Shown here: positions 52,413 to 61,241 of the stretch, one piece after another | Layout: each line of letters starts with the position of its first letter | Position numbering within the stretch: the first letter of the stretch is position 1 | Assembly (NCBI RefSeq): GCF_032461945.1 | Contig: NZ_JAWCUD010000004.1 | Coordinates: forward strand, 186,001-250,000 | Direction of reading: 5' to 3' | Origin: Paenibacillus_E violae | Lineage (GTDB): Bacteria > Bacillota > Bacilli > Paenibacillales > NBRC-103111 | Length of the DNA stretch: 64,000 bases | The notes under the pieces: model-generated | Seen by the model: the letters and a program-made list of their open reading frames with translations, nothing else | Told to the model about the DNA's origin: nothing | The model's database searches: none | Program-made: the position numbers and the translations under genes

Positions 52413-53287
52413 TGTGCATGTCCTCCCGCTTTTCCATCGCTGCCAAACAAGCGAATTTTCGCCTTAACCGAAGCCTTGATCGCTTCCCGCGCAGGGATCA
52501 AATAATTGCGCGGATCGTATGCTTCGGGATGCTCTTGTAGATAGCTACGAATCGCTGCTGTACAGGCCGATTGGTTATCTGTATTGACATTAATTTTACA
52601 AGTCCCCAAAGCAATCGCTTGCCGAATTTCGCTCTCCGGCAGGCCGCTGCCGCCGTGCAGAACAAGCGGCAGACCCGTCAATCGCTGAATTTCGCCCATG
52701 CGGTCGAAGCCCAATTTCGGCTGACCCCGGTAGGGTCCATGTACGGAACCTAGCGCAGGCGCCAGGCAGTCGATCCCGGTCTCATACACCAGCTTGACGC
52801 AATCCTCCGGCACGGCATACATCCCCTCAGCTTCGTCCACCACCAAGTCGTCCTCGCGTCCCGTGATTCTTCCAAGCTCTGCCTCAACGGTAGCCCCAAG
52901 AACATGAGCCATTTGAGTGACCCGCTGCGTTACCTCAATGTTCGCCTCCAATGTGTGGTGCGAGGCATCGATCATCACAGAGGTAAAGCCGGCATGAATG
53001 GCCCGTACACACACCTCATACGTTGTGCCGTGATCCAAGTGGAGGGCAACAGGTACCGTAATTCCGTAATGCTCCATGAGCGCATTGACCATTCCTACAA
53101 TGCATGGAAGCCCGCCCATATAAGGAATATAAGGCTCGCTGACACCGAGAATGACTGGTGCCTTCTCTTCCTGGGCTGCTTGCAGAATTGCCTGAGTAAA
53201 TTCCAAGTTGTTCAAATTAAACTGTCCAACGGCATACTGCTCTTCAAGCGCCTTATGCAGCATGTCTTTCATCGAAACCAGCGCCAT
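52409..53287 (-). CDS. iolJ: 6-phospho-5-dehydro-2-deoxy-D-gluconate aldolase (class II)
   Basis: 292 aa from ATG 53287 (AAGGAG 8 bases upstream). Class II fructose-bisphosphate-aldolase fold: HLDHGTTYEVC with zinc ligand and catalytic Asp, DASHH, VEAELGRITG, GSVHGPY, LVLHGGSGLP and KINVNTD phosphate-binding loop. Cleaves the phosphorylated deoxyketogluconate into dihydroxyacetone phosphate and malonate semialdehyde. The iol context supports iolJ over fba. Confidence 0.93.
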   Translation of the reverse strand: MALVSMKDMLHKALEEQYAVGQFNLNNLEFTQAILQAAQEEKAPVILGVSEPYIPYMGGLPCIVGMVNALMEHYGITVPVALHLDHGTTYEVCVRAIHAGFTSVMIDASHHTLEANIEVTQRVTQMAHVLGATVEAELGRITGREDDLVVDEAEGMYAVPEDCVKLVYETGIDCLAPALGSVHGPYRGQPKLGFDRMGEIQRLTGLPLVLHGGSGLPESEIRQAIALGTCKINVNTDNQSACTAAIRSYLQEHPEAYDPRNYLIPAREAIKASVKAKIRLFGSDGKAGGHAQ

Positions 53288-53330
53288 ACCTTCCACTCCT
53301 TCTCTCTCTCCATCACGTTTTTTACTTACA

Positions 53331-54776
53331 TTACCAGCGAGCGGTCACCATTTTCTTCCGAGTATAAAATTCAACGCCATCCGTGCCGTTCGCATGCAGA
53401 TCCCCGTAGAAAGATTTCTTCCATCCCGAGAAAGGGAAGAACGCCATTGGTGCGGGTACGCCAAGGTTGACACCGAGCATGCCGGCATCAATCGTATCCC
53501 GGAATTGTCTTACAGCGCTTCCGCTATCCGTGAAGATACAAGCGCCATTCGCAAAATCCGAACGATTTGCCAAATCGATAGCTTCTTCTAGGGAATCTAC
53601 CCGCACAATAGAAAGCACAGGGGCAAAAATTTCGTCTTTCCAAATTTTCATATCACACTGCACGTTGTCAAAAATCGTTGGCCCAACGAAATAGCCTTCA
53701 CCGCCCGCTGCCGCATCTTTACGTCCATCGCGCAGGAGTAAAGCTCCCTCTTGCTCTCCAGTCTGAATATATTGCAGCGTACGATCCTTATGCGGTCCAC
53801 GAATGACAGGACCAAGGAAGATGCCTTCTTCGTTGCCGTTGCCGATCGTAATTTTATCCGCAGCTTCCACAAGCTTCTCTACGAGCTTATCGCCTACATC
53901 TCCCACAGCGACTACCACTGAGCATGCCATACAACGCTCGCCTGCAGAACCAAAGGAAGCATTGATAATTTCTTTAACCGTTAGGTCCAGGTTCGCATCC
54001 GGCAGAACGATGGAATGGTTTTTGGCACCAGCCAGCGCCTGTACCCGTTTCCCGTGTGCGGAAGCTGTTTTATACACATATTCTGCAACAGGCTGTGACC
54101 CTACAAAAGAAACCGCCTTAATGTCCTTATGCTCCAAAATGCCGTTCACCACGTCATGCGCACCATGAACGATGTTCAGTACACCTTCCGGCAAGCCGGC
54201 TTCCATAAATAGCTCCGCCAAACGATTAGCCAGCAGAGGCGTCCGCTCGGACGGCTTCAAAACAAACGTATTGCCGCAAGCAATCGCCAGCGGGAACATC
54301 CAGCACGGCACCATCATCGGGAAGTTGAAAGGCGTGATACCGCCAACAACGCCAACCGGATAACGATACATACCGGACTCCAGCCCCGTTGCGATATCCG
54401 GAAGCTGTTTACCCATCATTAGATTCGGTGCTCCTGCAGCGAACTCGACGCACTCGATCCCGCGCAGCACTTCACCGTAAGCTTCCGTGTAGCTTTTGCC
54501 GTTTTCTTTGGTTACGAGGCGCGCCAGTTCTTCCCAATGATCGACTAGGAGCTGCTGGTACTTGAACAGCACGCGAGCTCTGCGCGGAACTGGTGTCGCG
54601 CTCCAGGTTTTAAAAGCAGCGTTTGCCGCTTGAACCGCTTGATCCACATCCTCTTTAGTTGAAAACGGCACATAAGCAATGATTTCTTCGGTTGCCGGAT
54701 TCATCACGGCTTCGTTCTGTGTGGCAGTTGATGCTACCCATGCTCCGCCAATCAAGTTTTTCAATACTTGTGTCAT
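53331..54776 (-). CDS. iolA: Malonate/methylmalonate-semialdehyde dehydrogenase
   Basis: 481 aa from ATG 54776. Aldehyde dehydrogenase fold with GGITPFNFPMMVPCWMFPLA, the NAD-binding FVGSQPVAEYVY, and catalytic Cys282 in GSAGERCMACS, the MMSDH form of the active site. Turns malonate semialdehyde into acetyl-CoA and CO2. GAAAGGGG precedes the start. Confidence 0.95.
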   Translation of the reverse strand: MTQVLKNLIGGAWVASTATQNEAVMNPATEEIIAYVPFSTKEDVDQAVQAANAAFKTWSATPVPRRARVLFKYQQLLVDHWEELARLVTKENGKSYTEAYGEVLRGIECVEFAAGAPNLMMGKQLPDIATGLESGMYRYPVGVVGGITPFNFPMMVPCWMFPLAIACGNTFVLKPSERTPLLANRLAELFMEAGLPEGVLNIVHGAHDVVNGILEHKDIKAVSFVGSQPVAEYVYKTASAHGKRVQALAGAKNHSIVLPDANLDLTVKEIINASFGSAGERCMACSVVVAVGDVGDKLVEKLVEAADKITIGNGNEEGIFLGPVIRGPHKDRTLQYIQTGEQEGALLLRDGRKDAAAGGEGYFVGPTIFDNVQCDMKIWKDEIFAPVLSIVRVDSLEEAIDLANRSDFANGACIFTDSGSAVRQFRDTIDAGMLGVNLGVPAPMAFFPFSGWKKSFYGDLHANGTDGVEFYTRKKMVTARW

Positions 54777-54818
54777 TGTGGTTTCCCCTTTCAAAGTTGC
54801 CTGGTTTCTAAATCTCGC

Positions 54819-55829
54819 CTATGAGGCAGTAATTTCATTGCGATTGCAGCGCTCAATATAATCTTCTACTTGGTTAACGGTCGGCATGGCATCCGAGCAG
54901 CTATGGCTGGAAATAACGATACATGCGGCAGCGCTTCCGAATTCCATGCTCTTCTCAAGCGTCCAGCCTTGCATAACGCCGTACAGGAATCCTGCAGCAT
55001 AGGAATCTCCCGCCCCGAAGGTTTTGACGACTTTGGCTGGGAAGCTCTTCGCCCGGTGCCCCTCGTCATCCTGTGTATAAGCGATAGAGCCTTCTTTCCC
55101 ATGCTTGATGATGACGATTTTCGCTGAATGGTTAAACCACTTGGAAGCCGTAACTTTATCGTCGGAGGACTCGTTGCTTTCGAAACATTCCATCATATCG
55201 AACTCTTCACGCGTTCCGAGGATGATGTCGCATTTTTCAGCGGCAAGATTGTAATAAACCGCTGTTTCTTCCGGTGATGTCCATGTATAAGGGCGATAAT
55301 CCAAATCGAAGACGATAACTGCGCCGTGCTTTTTGGCATAATTCAAAGCTTGGAATACAGCTTCCCGCGATGGGCTTTTGGCAAGCGCCGTCCCGGAAAT
55401 AAGCAGCACCTTAGCCTGGGCGATCAGCTCCTCTTGCACCTCGTTAGGCGTCAATTTCAGGTCGGCTGCGTTGTCTCGGTACATCAGAATGCTGCAATCG
55501 GTAGGACTTTTAATCTCCGTAAAAGCAAGCCCCGTCACGGCTCCGGTTGTATCCGTTACAACACCGGCGGTGTCAATCTTGTTGCGCTGCAGATAGTCGG
55601 TAATAAAACGGCCCATTTGATCGTTAGCCACTTTCCCGATGAAAGCCGTATTCAGACCTAAACGCGACATTCCAATCGTGATATTCGCAGGCGATCCGCC
55701 GACATATTTCGTAAACGTCATCGTTTCTTCCATGGGGCGATGAATTTCATTCGCATTCAAATCGATGCACAAGCGTCCAATAGCTACAAAATCAAGCGGC
55801 TTATTCGTTGGAAAAGATACATAGGTCAT
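54819..55829 (-). CDS. iolC: 5-dehydro-2-deoxygluconokinase
   Basis: 336 aa from ATG 55829. PfkB/ribokinase family: KYVGGSPANITIGMSRLG N-terminal substrate motif, and FGAGDSYAAGFLYGV with the catalytic Asp. Phosphorylates 2-deoxy-5-keto-gluconate. It starts 7 bases after the iolE stop. The frame extends to 55877 but that overlaps iolE. Confidence 0.94.
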   Translation of the reverse strand: MTYVSFPTNKPLDFVAIGRLCIDLNANEIHRPMEETMTFTKYVGGSPANITIGMSRLGLNTAFIGKVANDQMGRFITDYLQRNKIDTAGVVTDTTGAVTGLAFTEIKSPTDCSILMYRDNAADLKLTPNEVQEELIAQAKVLLISGTALAKSPSREAVFQALNYAKKHGAVIVFDLDYRPYTWTSPEETAVYYNLAAEKCDIILGTREEFDMMECFESNESSDDKVTASKWFNHSAKIVIIKHGKEGSIAYTQDDEGHRAKSFPAKVVKTFGAGDSYAAGFLYGVMQGWTLEKSMEFGSAAACIVISSHSCSDAMPTVNQVEDYIERCNRNEITAS

Positions 55830-55836
55830 GGCTTCT

Positions 55837-56745
55837 CTACCTGCTTTCTTGGGATATGAGCGTTTGGATAAAATCAAGCGATTTCTTCGCGTATTCGTAT
55901 GCTGGATGTTCAGCGGGATCTTGCTCGCCTTCCAGCATTGCCCAACCGCTGTAGTTACGCTCTAGCAGCTCCCGGAAAATTGGAGCAAAATCCAGGCATC
56001 CATCACCCGGTACCGTGAACACGCCTTGGCGAATGCAAGTCACGAAATCCGCGTTCGCTGCGCGTGCTTGGTCGAGTATTTCTTGCCGAATGTCCTTTAA
56101 ATGAATATATGCGATACGATCGTAATGCTTACGTAAAACCGCAAGCGGGTCTGCGCCGCCATAATAGGCGTGGCCTGTATCAAACAATAGATACACAAGA
56201 TTAGGATCGGTTAATTCCATTAGGCGATCGATTTCTTCCGGCTGTTCTACAGCCGTTCCGCCGTGATGATGATACGTTAGTTTGAGGCCATACTCCTGAG
56301 CGATGGCTCCGGCTGCATTCAGACCTTCTGCCAGCGATCGCCAGGCTGCTTCATCGAAACGCAGCACTTCCTTCTCGTTAGGCGTACGCCGCGGATCAAA
56401 GTGCAGGGAACCTCCCACTTCGCACGTGGAGATGACGGTGCTTCCCATCTCATGAAGAAACTCTACATGTTTGCGGTACGCTTCAAGTTCCGCTTCGCGG
56501 TAAGCCGGGTCGGAAAAAAGCACCGATTTCCACTGAGATGTTAGCTCAATACCGTGCTTCGCAAGCTCAGCCTTTAGAACGGTAGGATCTGTCGGATATT
56601 TCCGTCCCATCTCGGTTCCCGTCAACCCTAAAGCCTGAATATCGTCAACAATTTGCTCAAATGTGGTGTCAGCGCCGTGTTCCCTTACATCCTCGCCAAC
56701 CCAATTAATTGGATGTATGCCAAGTTTAAAAGGCAGTTTACCCAT
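55837..56745 (-). CDS. iolE: Inosose dehydratase
   Basis: 302 aa, TIM-barrel of the IolE type. GIHPINWVGEDV at the N-terminus, TYHHHGGTAVEQPEEIDRL, LLFDTGHAYYGGADPLAVL and HLKDIR carry the metal ligands. Dehydrates scyllo-inosose to a trihydroxycyclohexane-dione. GAGGGG precedes ATG 56745. Confidence 0.94.
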   Translation of the reverse strand: MGKLPFKLGIHPINWVGEDVREHGADTTFEQIVDDIQALGLTGTEMGRKYPTDPTVLKAELAKHGIELTSQWKSVLFSDPAYREAELEAYRKHVEFLHEMGSTVISTCEVGGSLHFDPRRTPNEKEVLRFDEAAWRSLAEGLNAAGAIAQEYGLKLTYHHHGGTAVEQPEEIDRLMELTDPNLVYLLFDTGHAYYGGADPLAVLRKHYDRIAYIHLKDIRQEILDQARAANADFVTCIRQGVFTVPGDGCLDFAPIFRELLERNYSGWAMLEGEQDPAEHPAYEYAKKSLDFIQTLISQESR

Positions 56746-56763
56746 GCAGCGTATCCCCTCTCG

Positions 56764-58629
56764 TTAAATGATCGTGACCGCCTGAATGCGGGCTTTCATG
56801 TTTTCGTGCGCTTCAACAACCTTGCTTGAGACGGAAACCTCGGGTACGCCTACATTCCACCAGGATTCATACCCATCGGTATTCGTGCCTGGAACGACAG
56901 AGATTTCAATGAGTGTAGTTACACTCTCCTGTTTGGCCATCTGCAGCGCAGTCTGAAGCTCCTCAGCCGTATTTGCCTTATAAGCTTTAGCCCCCAAACT
57001 GCGAGCATGCGCGGCAAAATCAATAGGCATATAGGCACCCGTCAAACCGCCTGTCGCTTCCGTGCGGTAGCGGAATTCATTACCGAAACCATCACTGCCT
57101 TGGCTTCTTTGGAGGTTATGAATGCATTGGAAGCCATGGTTGTCAAATAGCAGCACCGTTATTTTGCGGCCTTCTTGCAGGCTGGTGACCATCTCGGAAT
57201 GCATCATCAGGTAACTGCCGTCGCCTACCATGGCGTATACGTCGCGTTCAGGTTCTGCCAGGGCAGCCCCGAAGGCTCCGGCAATTTCGTACCCCATACA
57301 GGAGAAGCCATACTCCATGTGATAGGTTTTGGGTTCGACCGGCCGCCATAATCGATGCAGATCACCCGGCAGGCTGCCGGCCGCACACACGATCACCGAG
57401 GAAGGGTCAATCGCGGCGTTAATGACACCCAATGCACGAGTTTGTGCTAGTCCAGCCTCATGCTCGGCCGCGTACAAGCGGTCCACTTCAGCGGTCCATT
57501 GCTGTCTAAGGCCGTCAATTTCCCCGCTTTCGTATGCAGTTCTATAGGCGGTCTGTGTAAGCGCTTCCTGCAAGGCAATAAGACCTTCTCGCGCATCGGC
57601 GGTAATCCCCACGCCATTTAACTTCGCCGCATCAAATCCGCTGACATTAATGTTGACGAACTGCACGTCAGGATGGGTAAAAGCCGACTTCGACGATGTT
57701 GTAAAATCAGAATATCTCGTTCCGACGCCGATAATGACGTCCGCCTCTTGCGCAAGCCGGTTGGCTGCCAGCGACCCTGTGACGCCGATTGCGCCGACCT
57801 GCAGCGGGTGGTTCCAAGGCAGGGCGCTTTTGCCGGCTTGCGTCTCGGCCACGGGAATGCCGAAAGCTTCGGCGAAAGCAGCAAGCTCCTGCGAAGCGGA
57901 AGCATACAACACGCCGCCGCCGGCGATGATGAGCGGCTTGCGCTTGCCTTTCACCAGCTCCGCTGCACGTTTGATCGCGCCCTCTGCGGCTGGCCGACGA
58001 TCGATATAATGGACTTTCTTATCAAAGAAAGCTAAAGGATAATCATACGCCTCCGCCTGTACATCCTGTGGCAGAGCCAAAGTTACTGCTCCTGTCTCGG
58101 CCGGATCCGTCAATACACGGATAGCCTGAACGGCAGCTGTCATCAGTTGTTCCGGTCTGACGATCCGGTCCCAATATTTGCTTACCGTTTTAAAAGCATC
58201 CGTAGCCGATATCGTGTAATCCTGAATAGATTCCAATTGCTGCAGCACGGGGTCCGGCTGTCTGGAGGCAAAATTGTCTCCCGGCAGCAGCAGTACCGGA
58301 ATGCGGTTAACCGTCGCTGTTGCTGCGGCTGTGACCATATTTAATGCACCCGGGCCAATCGAGCTGGTGCAGGCATAGATTTGCTGCCGATTCCGCTGTT
58401 TGGCGAAAGCGATTGCAGAATGCACCATGCCTTGTTCATTTTTACCTTGCCGATAAGTAAGACTGCCCGCGCTTCGTTCCAACGCTTCACCGATGCCCGT
58501 CACGTTGCCATGTCCAAATATACCGAAAACACCTTCAACAAACTTCTGCTCTCTACCATCAACCGATATGTACTGACTGTCCAAGAATCGAAGCAAAGCC
58601 TGTGCCATCGTTAAACGGATTGTGCTCAT
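56764..58629 (-). CDS. iolD: 3D-(3,5/4)-trihydroxycyclohexane-1,2-dione hydrolase
   Basis: 621 aa, thiamine-diphosphate enzyme. N-terminal PYR domain with GVFGIFGHGNVTGIG, and the ThDP-binding motif AMVGDGSYLMMHSEM in the C-terminal PP domain. Opens the cyclohexane-dione ring to 5-deoxy-glucuronate. First gene of the iol operon. AAAGGAG is 12 bases before ATG 58629. Confidence 0.95.
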   Translation of the reverse strand: MSTIRLTMAQALLRFLDSQYISVDGREQKFVEGVFGIFGHGNVTGIGEALERSAGSLTYRQGKNEQGMVHSAIAFAKQRNRQQIYACTSSIGPGALNMVTAAATATVNRIPVLLLPGDNFASRQPDPVLQQLESIQDYTISATDAFKTVSKYWDRIVRPEQLMTAAVQAIRVLTDPAETGAVTLALPQDVQAEAYDYPLAFFDKKVHYIDRRPAAEGAIKRAAELVKGKRKPLIIAGGGVLYASASQELAAFAEAFGIPVAETQAGKSALPWNHPLQVGAIGVTGSLAANRLAQEADVIIGVGTRYSDFTTSSKSAFTHPDVQFVNINVSGFDAAKLNGVGITADAREGLIALQEALTQTAYRTAYESGEIDGLRQQWTAEVDRLYAAEHEAGLAQTRALGVINAAIDPSSVIVCAAGSLPGDLHRLWRPVEPKTYHMEYGFSCMGYEIAGAFGAALAEPERDVYAMVGDGSYLMMHSEMVTSLQEGRKITVLLFDNHGFQCIHNLQRSQGSDGFGNEFRYRTEATGGLTGAYMPIDFAAHARSLGAKAYKANTAEELQTALQMAKQESVTTLIEISVVPGTNTDGYESWWNVGVPEVSVSSKVVEAHENMKARIQAVTII

Positions 58630-58662
58630 GGGTATCTCGATCTCCTTTGCTATCCCGAGGGA

Positions 58663-58721
58663 TTAAGCGCTTAATCTCTCCTGTTTTAAGCACTTAATCT
58701 CCATCGAGGTTAAGCGCTTAA
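58663..58721 (-). promoter_or_regulatory. Three LacI-type operators in front of iolD
   Basis: Palindromes TTAAGCGCTTAA (58663-58674), TTAAGCACTTAA (58686-58697) and TTAAGCGCTTAA (58710-58721), with centres 23 and 24 bases apart. The central CG or CA step and 12-bp size are like LacI/PurR operators. The third lies at the predicted transcription start. Likely bound by the LacI protein at 49434-50444. Confidence 0.8.
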
Positions 58722-58725
58722 TTTG

Positions 58726-58754
58726 ATATTACTACAGGATTTCAAATGCTTCAA
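58726..58754 (-). promoter_or_regulatory. Sigma-A-type promoter of the iol operon
   Basis: On the minus strand TTGAAG (58749-58754), 17 bases, TAATAT (58726-58731). The first operator starts 4 bases after the -10, so a bound repressor would block RNA polymerase. Confidence 0.65.
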
Positions 58755-58757
58755 CAT

Positions 58758-59654
58758 TTATTTTCCAGCATCGGGTGAAATCAATGCGTAGCTGACGAAC
58801 GCCAGCCTGCTGCTATCTGGAGACCATGAGTTGACATTAATTGTGCCTTGGCCGCCAAATAGTTGAACCAGTGTTCTAGCTTCGCCGCCACCGCTTGGCA
58901 TCAAGCGTATTTCCACCTGCTTGTTCGGGGGATGGTCCCCGGGTTCAACATCGCCTTTTTTATACGCGATATACGCAACAAGCTCACCGTCAGGAGACAC
59001 ATGCGGGAACCAGTTGTTACTTTCATCAAACGTCATCTGCGTCTGCTCGCTGCCATCTACGTTCATGCGCCATACTTGCATCAGACCCGAACGAACGGAA
59101 TTAAACCATATATGCTTTCCGTCGGGTGAATATTCTGGGCCGTCATTCAGACCAGGACTATCCGTTAGCTGTTTCTCCACACCACCGGCAGCAGGGATTG
59201 TATAAATGTCATATTGTCCGTTTCGTTCTGCACAGTAAGCTAGTTCACTGCCGTCTGGTGACCACCCGTGCAAATAACTCGGCGCCATGGGGGTAACGAG
59301 AACCGGATGCCCTTCCTCCAGTGGTACGATGTAAATGCGAGACTGACCGTCTTCCTGTGTATGATGACTTACGGCAATTTGCGTTTGGTCGGGCGATAGC
59401 ACGTGATCGTTATTACAATGATCAATGAATCCCGAATCGATTAGCGTGCTTTCACTTTCCAAGATATCAAAAGAATAAAGACGGCCCAGACTATTATAAA
59501 TGAGCCGGTTACCGTCACTCGTCCAATTCGGAGCTTCGATCAGGTAATCATAATAAGCCAGCTGAGTTCGCTCACCCGTATGAATATCGACGACTTCAAG
59601 GATGCTTCTCACGTTGCGGCCTTTATTCGTCAGCGGTTCTTTTAATGTATTCAT
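58758..59654 (-). CDS. TolB-like PD40 beta-propeller protein
   Basis: 298 aa from ATG 59654 (CGGAGG 8 bases upstream). Four or five PD40/WD40-like repeats of the pattern WSPDGSELAY, YSPDGKHIWFNS, VSPDGELVAYIAY, WSPDSSRLAF. No signal peptide, so it is cytoplasmic, unlike TolB. Binding or enzymatic role unknown. The iol promoter overlaps the end of the gene region, so this gene is transcribed from elsewhere, probably with the fdhA gene or its own promoter. Confidence 0.75.
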   Translation of the reverse strand: MNTLKEPLTNKGRNVRSILEVVDIHTGERTQLAYYDYLIEAPNWTSDGNRLIYNSLGRLYSFDILESESTLIDSGFIDHCNNDHVLSPDQTQIAVSHHTQEDGQSRIYIVPLEEGHPVLVTPMAPSYLHGWSPDGSELAYCAERNGQYDIYTIPAAGGVEKQLTDSPGLNDGPEYSPDGKHIWFNSVRSGLMQVWRMNVDGSEQTQMTFDESNNWFPHVSPDGELVAYIAYKKGDVEPGDHPPNKQVEIRLMPSGGGEARTLVQLFGGQGTINVNSWSPDSSRLAFVSYALISPDAGK

Positions 59655-59744
59655 TTGCTTACCTCCGTAGTCTATAGGATGCAATTTCATCTGTTAAATA
59701 CTTCGATGTTGGCATGTTTAAACCTGCCTGCCTTTCCGAAGCAC

Positions 59745-59779
59745 AAAAAGACACCCCCAGTCCAACGACTGAGGATGTC
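59745..59779 (-). terminator. Terminator of the fdhA gene
   Basis: On the minus strand GACAtCCtCAGTC GTTG GACTGgGGgTGTC followed by TTTTTGT. The TolB-like gene may therefore be expressed separately. Confidence 0.8.
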
Positions 59780-59793
59780 ATCAACAAAACCTT

Positions 59794-61008
59794 CTATCTC
59801 ACAAGCCCATGCGGATCGATCACGAATTTTCGAGAGACACCGCGATCAAATTCCTGGTAAGCGTTAGGCGCTTCCTCTAAGGAGATTTTCGTCGCGTTCA
59901 CCGCTTTCGCGATTTGCGCTCTGCCGCTAAGAATTGCCATCATCAAGTCACGATGGTATTTCATGACCGGCGTTTGGCCCGTGACAAACGTATGGGATTT
60001 GGCCCAGCCGAGCCCGAACCGGATTTTCAGTGTGCCGATTTTGGAGTCCTCATCCACAGCGCCAGGATCGCCTGTCACGTACAACCCCGGAATACCCAGA
60101 CTGCCGCCCGCACGCGTAACCTCCATGATGGAATTAAGCACAGTCGCCGGTGCCTCACCCTGCGCCTTGCCATGTCCATGAGCTTCGAAGCCGACGCAGT
60201 CAATCGCGCAATCCACTTCCGGCGTGCCCAAGATTTGCTCGATCTGCTCGGCCAAATTGGCATGCTCACGCAAATTGACGGTCTCGCAGCCGAAGCTTTT
60301 CGCTTGAGCCAGCCGCTCTGCGTTCAAATCGCCGACGATAACGACCGCTGCGCCCAGCAGTTGTGCGGAATGTGCTGCCGCCAAACCGACTGGCCCCGCA
60401 CCGGCAACGTATACGGTCGAGCCAGGACGAACACCGGCGCTAACTGCACCATGGTAGCCCGTTGGGAAAATATCGGATAACATCGTTAGATCAAGAATTT
60501 TTTCCATCGCTTGCGCTTTGTCAGGAAATTTCAGCAATTGAAAATCAGCGTAGGGTACCATGACGTATTCGGACTGCCCTCCTACCCAACCGCCCATATC
60601 CACATAGCCATAAGCAGAGCCTGGACGATCCGGATTCACATTCAGACATACATTCGTATGGCGCTCTTTGCAATTACGGCAGCGTCCGCAGGCGATATTG
60701 AACGGAACGGAGACCAGATCCCCCTTTTGGATAAACTCCACATCCCGACCAACCTCAATGACTTCGCCTGTGATTTCATGTCCCAAAATAAGACCCGACG
60801 GCGCCGTCGTTCTGCCCCTGACCATGTGCTGGTCGCTGCCGCAAATGTTCGTCGTGACAACTTTCAGAATGACGCCATGTTCACATTTACGTCCCACATT
60901 TAGCGGATTCACGCCTGGACCATCACGTAAAATAAGATCCGGATAAGCTGTATCCCGGATTTCTACACTGCCTGGTTTGTTATAAACGACTGCTCTGTTT
61001 CCTGTCAT
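59794..61008 (-). CDS. fdhA: Formaldehyde dehydrogenase, glutathione-independent type (zinc alcohol dehydrogenase family)
   Basis: 404 aa. Catalytic zinc ligands Cys56 (NICGSDQH) and His77 (LGHEITGE), four structural Cys in CGRCRNCKERHTNVC (107-121), NAD motif VAGAGPVGLAA near 202-212. The long C-terminal insert with KIRFGLGWAKSHTF and the 400-residue length match glutathione-independent formaldehyde dehydrogenase of Pseudomonas putida rather than ordinary alcohol dehydrogenases. It turns formaldehyde into formate. Placed between mocDE-like genes and the iol operon, it could clear the formaldehyde made by O-demethylation. GGGAGG precedes ATG 61008. Confidence 0.85.
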   Translation of the reverse strand: MTGNRAVVYNKPGSVEIRDTAYPDLILRDGPGVNPLNVGRKCEHGVILKVVTTNICGSDQHMVRGRTTAPSGLILGHEITGEVIEVGRDVEFIQKGDLVSVPFNIACGRCRNCKERHTNVCLNVNPDRPGSAYGYVDMGGWVGGQSEYVMVPYADFQLLKFPDKAQAMEKILDLTMLSDIFPTGYHGAVSAGVRPGSTVYVAGAGPVGLAAAHSAQLLGAAVVIVGDLNAERLAQAKSFGCETVNLREHANLAEQIEQILGTPEVDCAIDCVGFEAHGHGKAQGEAPATVLNSIMEVTRAGGSLGIPGLYVTGDPGAVDEDSKIGTLKIRFGLGWAKSHTFVTGQTPVMKYHRDLMMAILSGRAQIAKAVNATKISLEEAPNAYQEFDRGVSRKFVIDPHGLVR

Positions 61009-61090
61009 CTTCGTATTCCTCCCAAAATTGAAATGTCACTTTCGTCGTTCGAACATCCGTGGAACATTCATCATTTTTTGCATAGGGGAA

Positions 61091-61104
61091 ACGCTTTCAC
61101 AAAC
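61091..61104 (-). promoter_or_regulatory. Candidate cre site (catabolite repression)
   Basis: TGAAAGCGTTTCCC on the minus strand, one mismatch from the TGWNANCGNTNWCA consensus. Located about 85 bases before the fdhA start. Confidence 0.5.
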
Positions 61105-61241
61105 ATATAAATAGGCAGACCAAATAACCATTCCATCTATTTCCATTATATGAGACAAGCCCAGTGAAGTATACAGCTTCGCGTAACAAAGTTGTATCCA
61201 CACTCACGCCTACGCTTTCTGTAGGCATTTTATCCATACAT

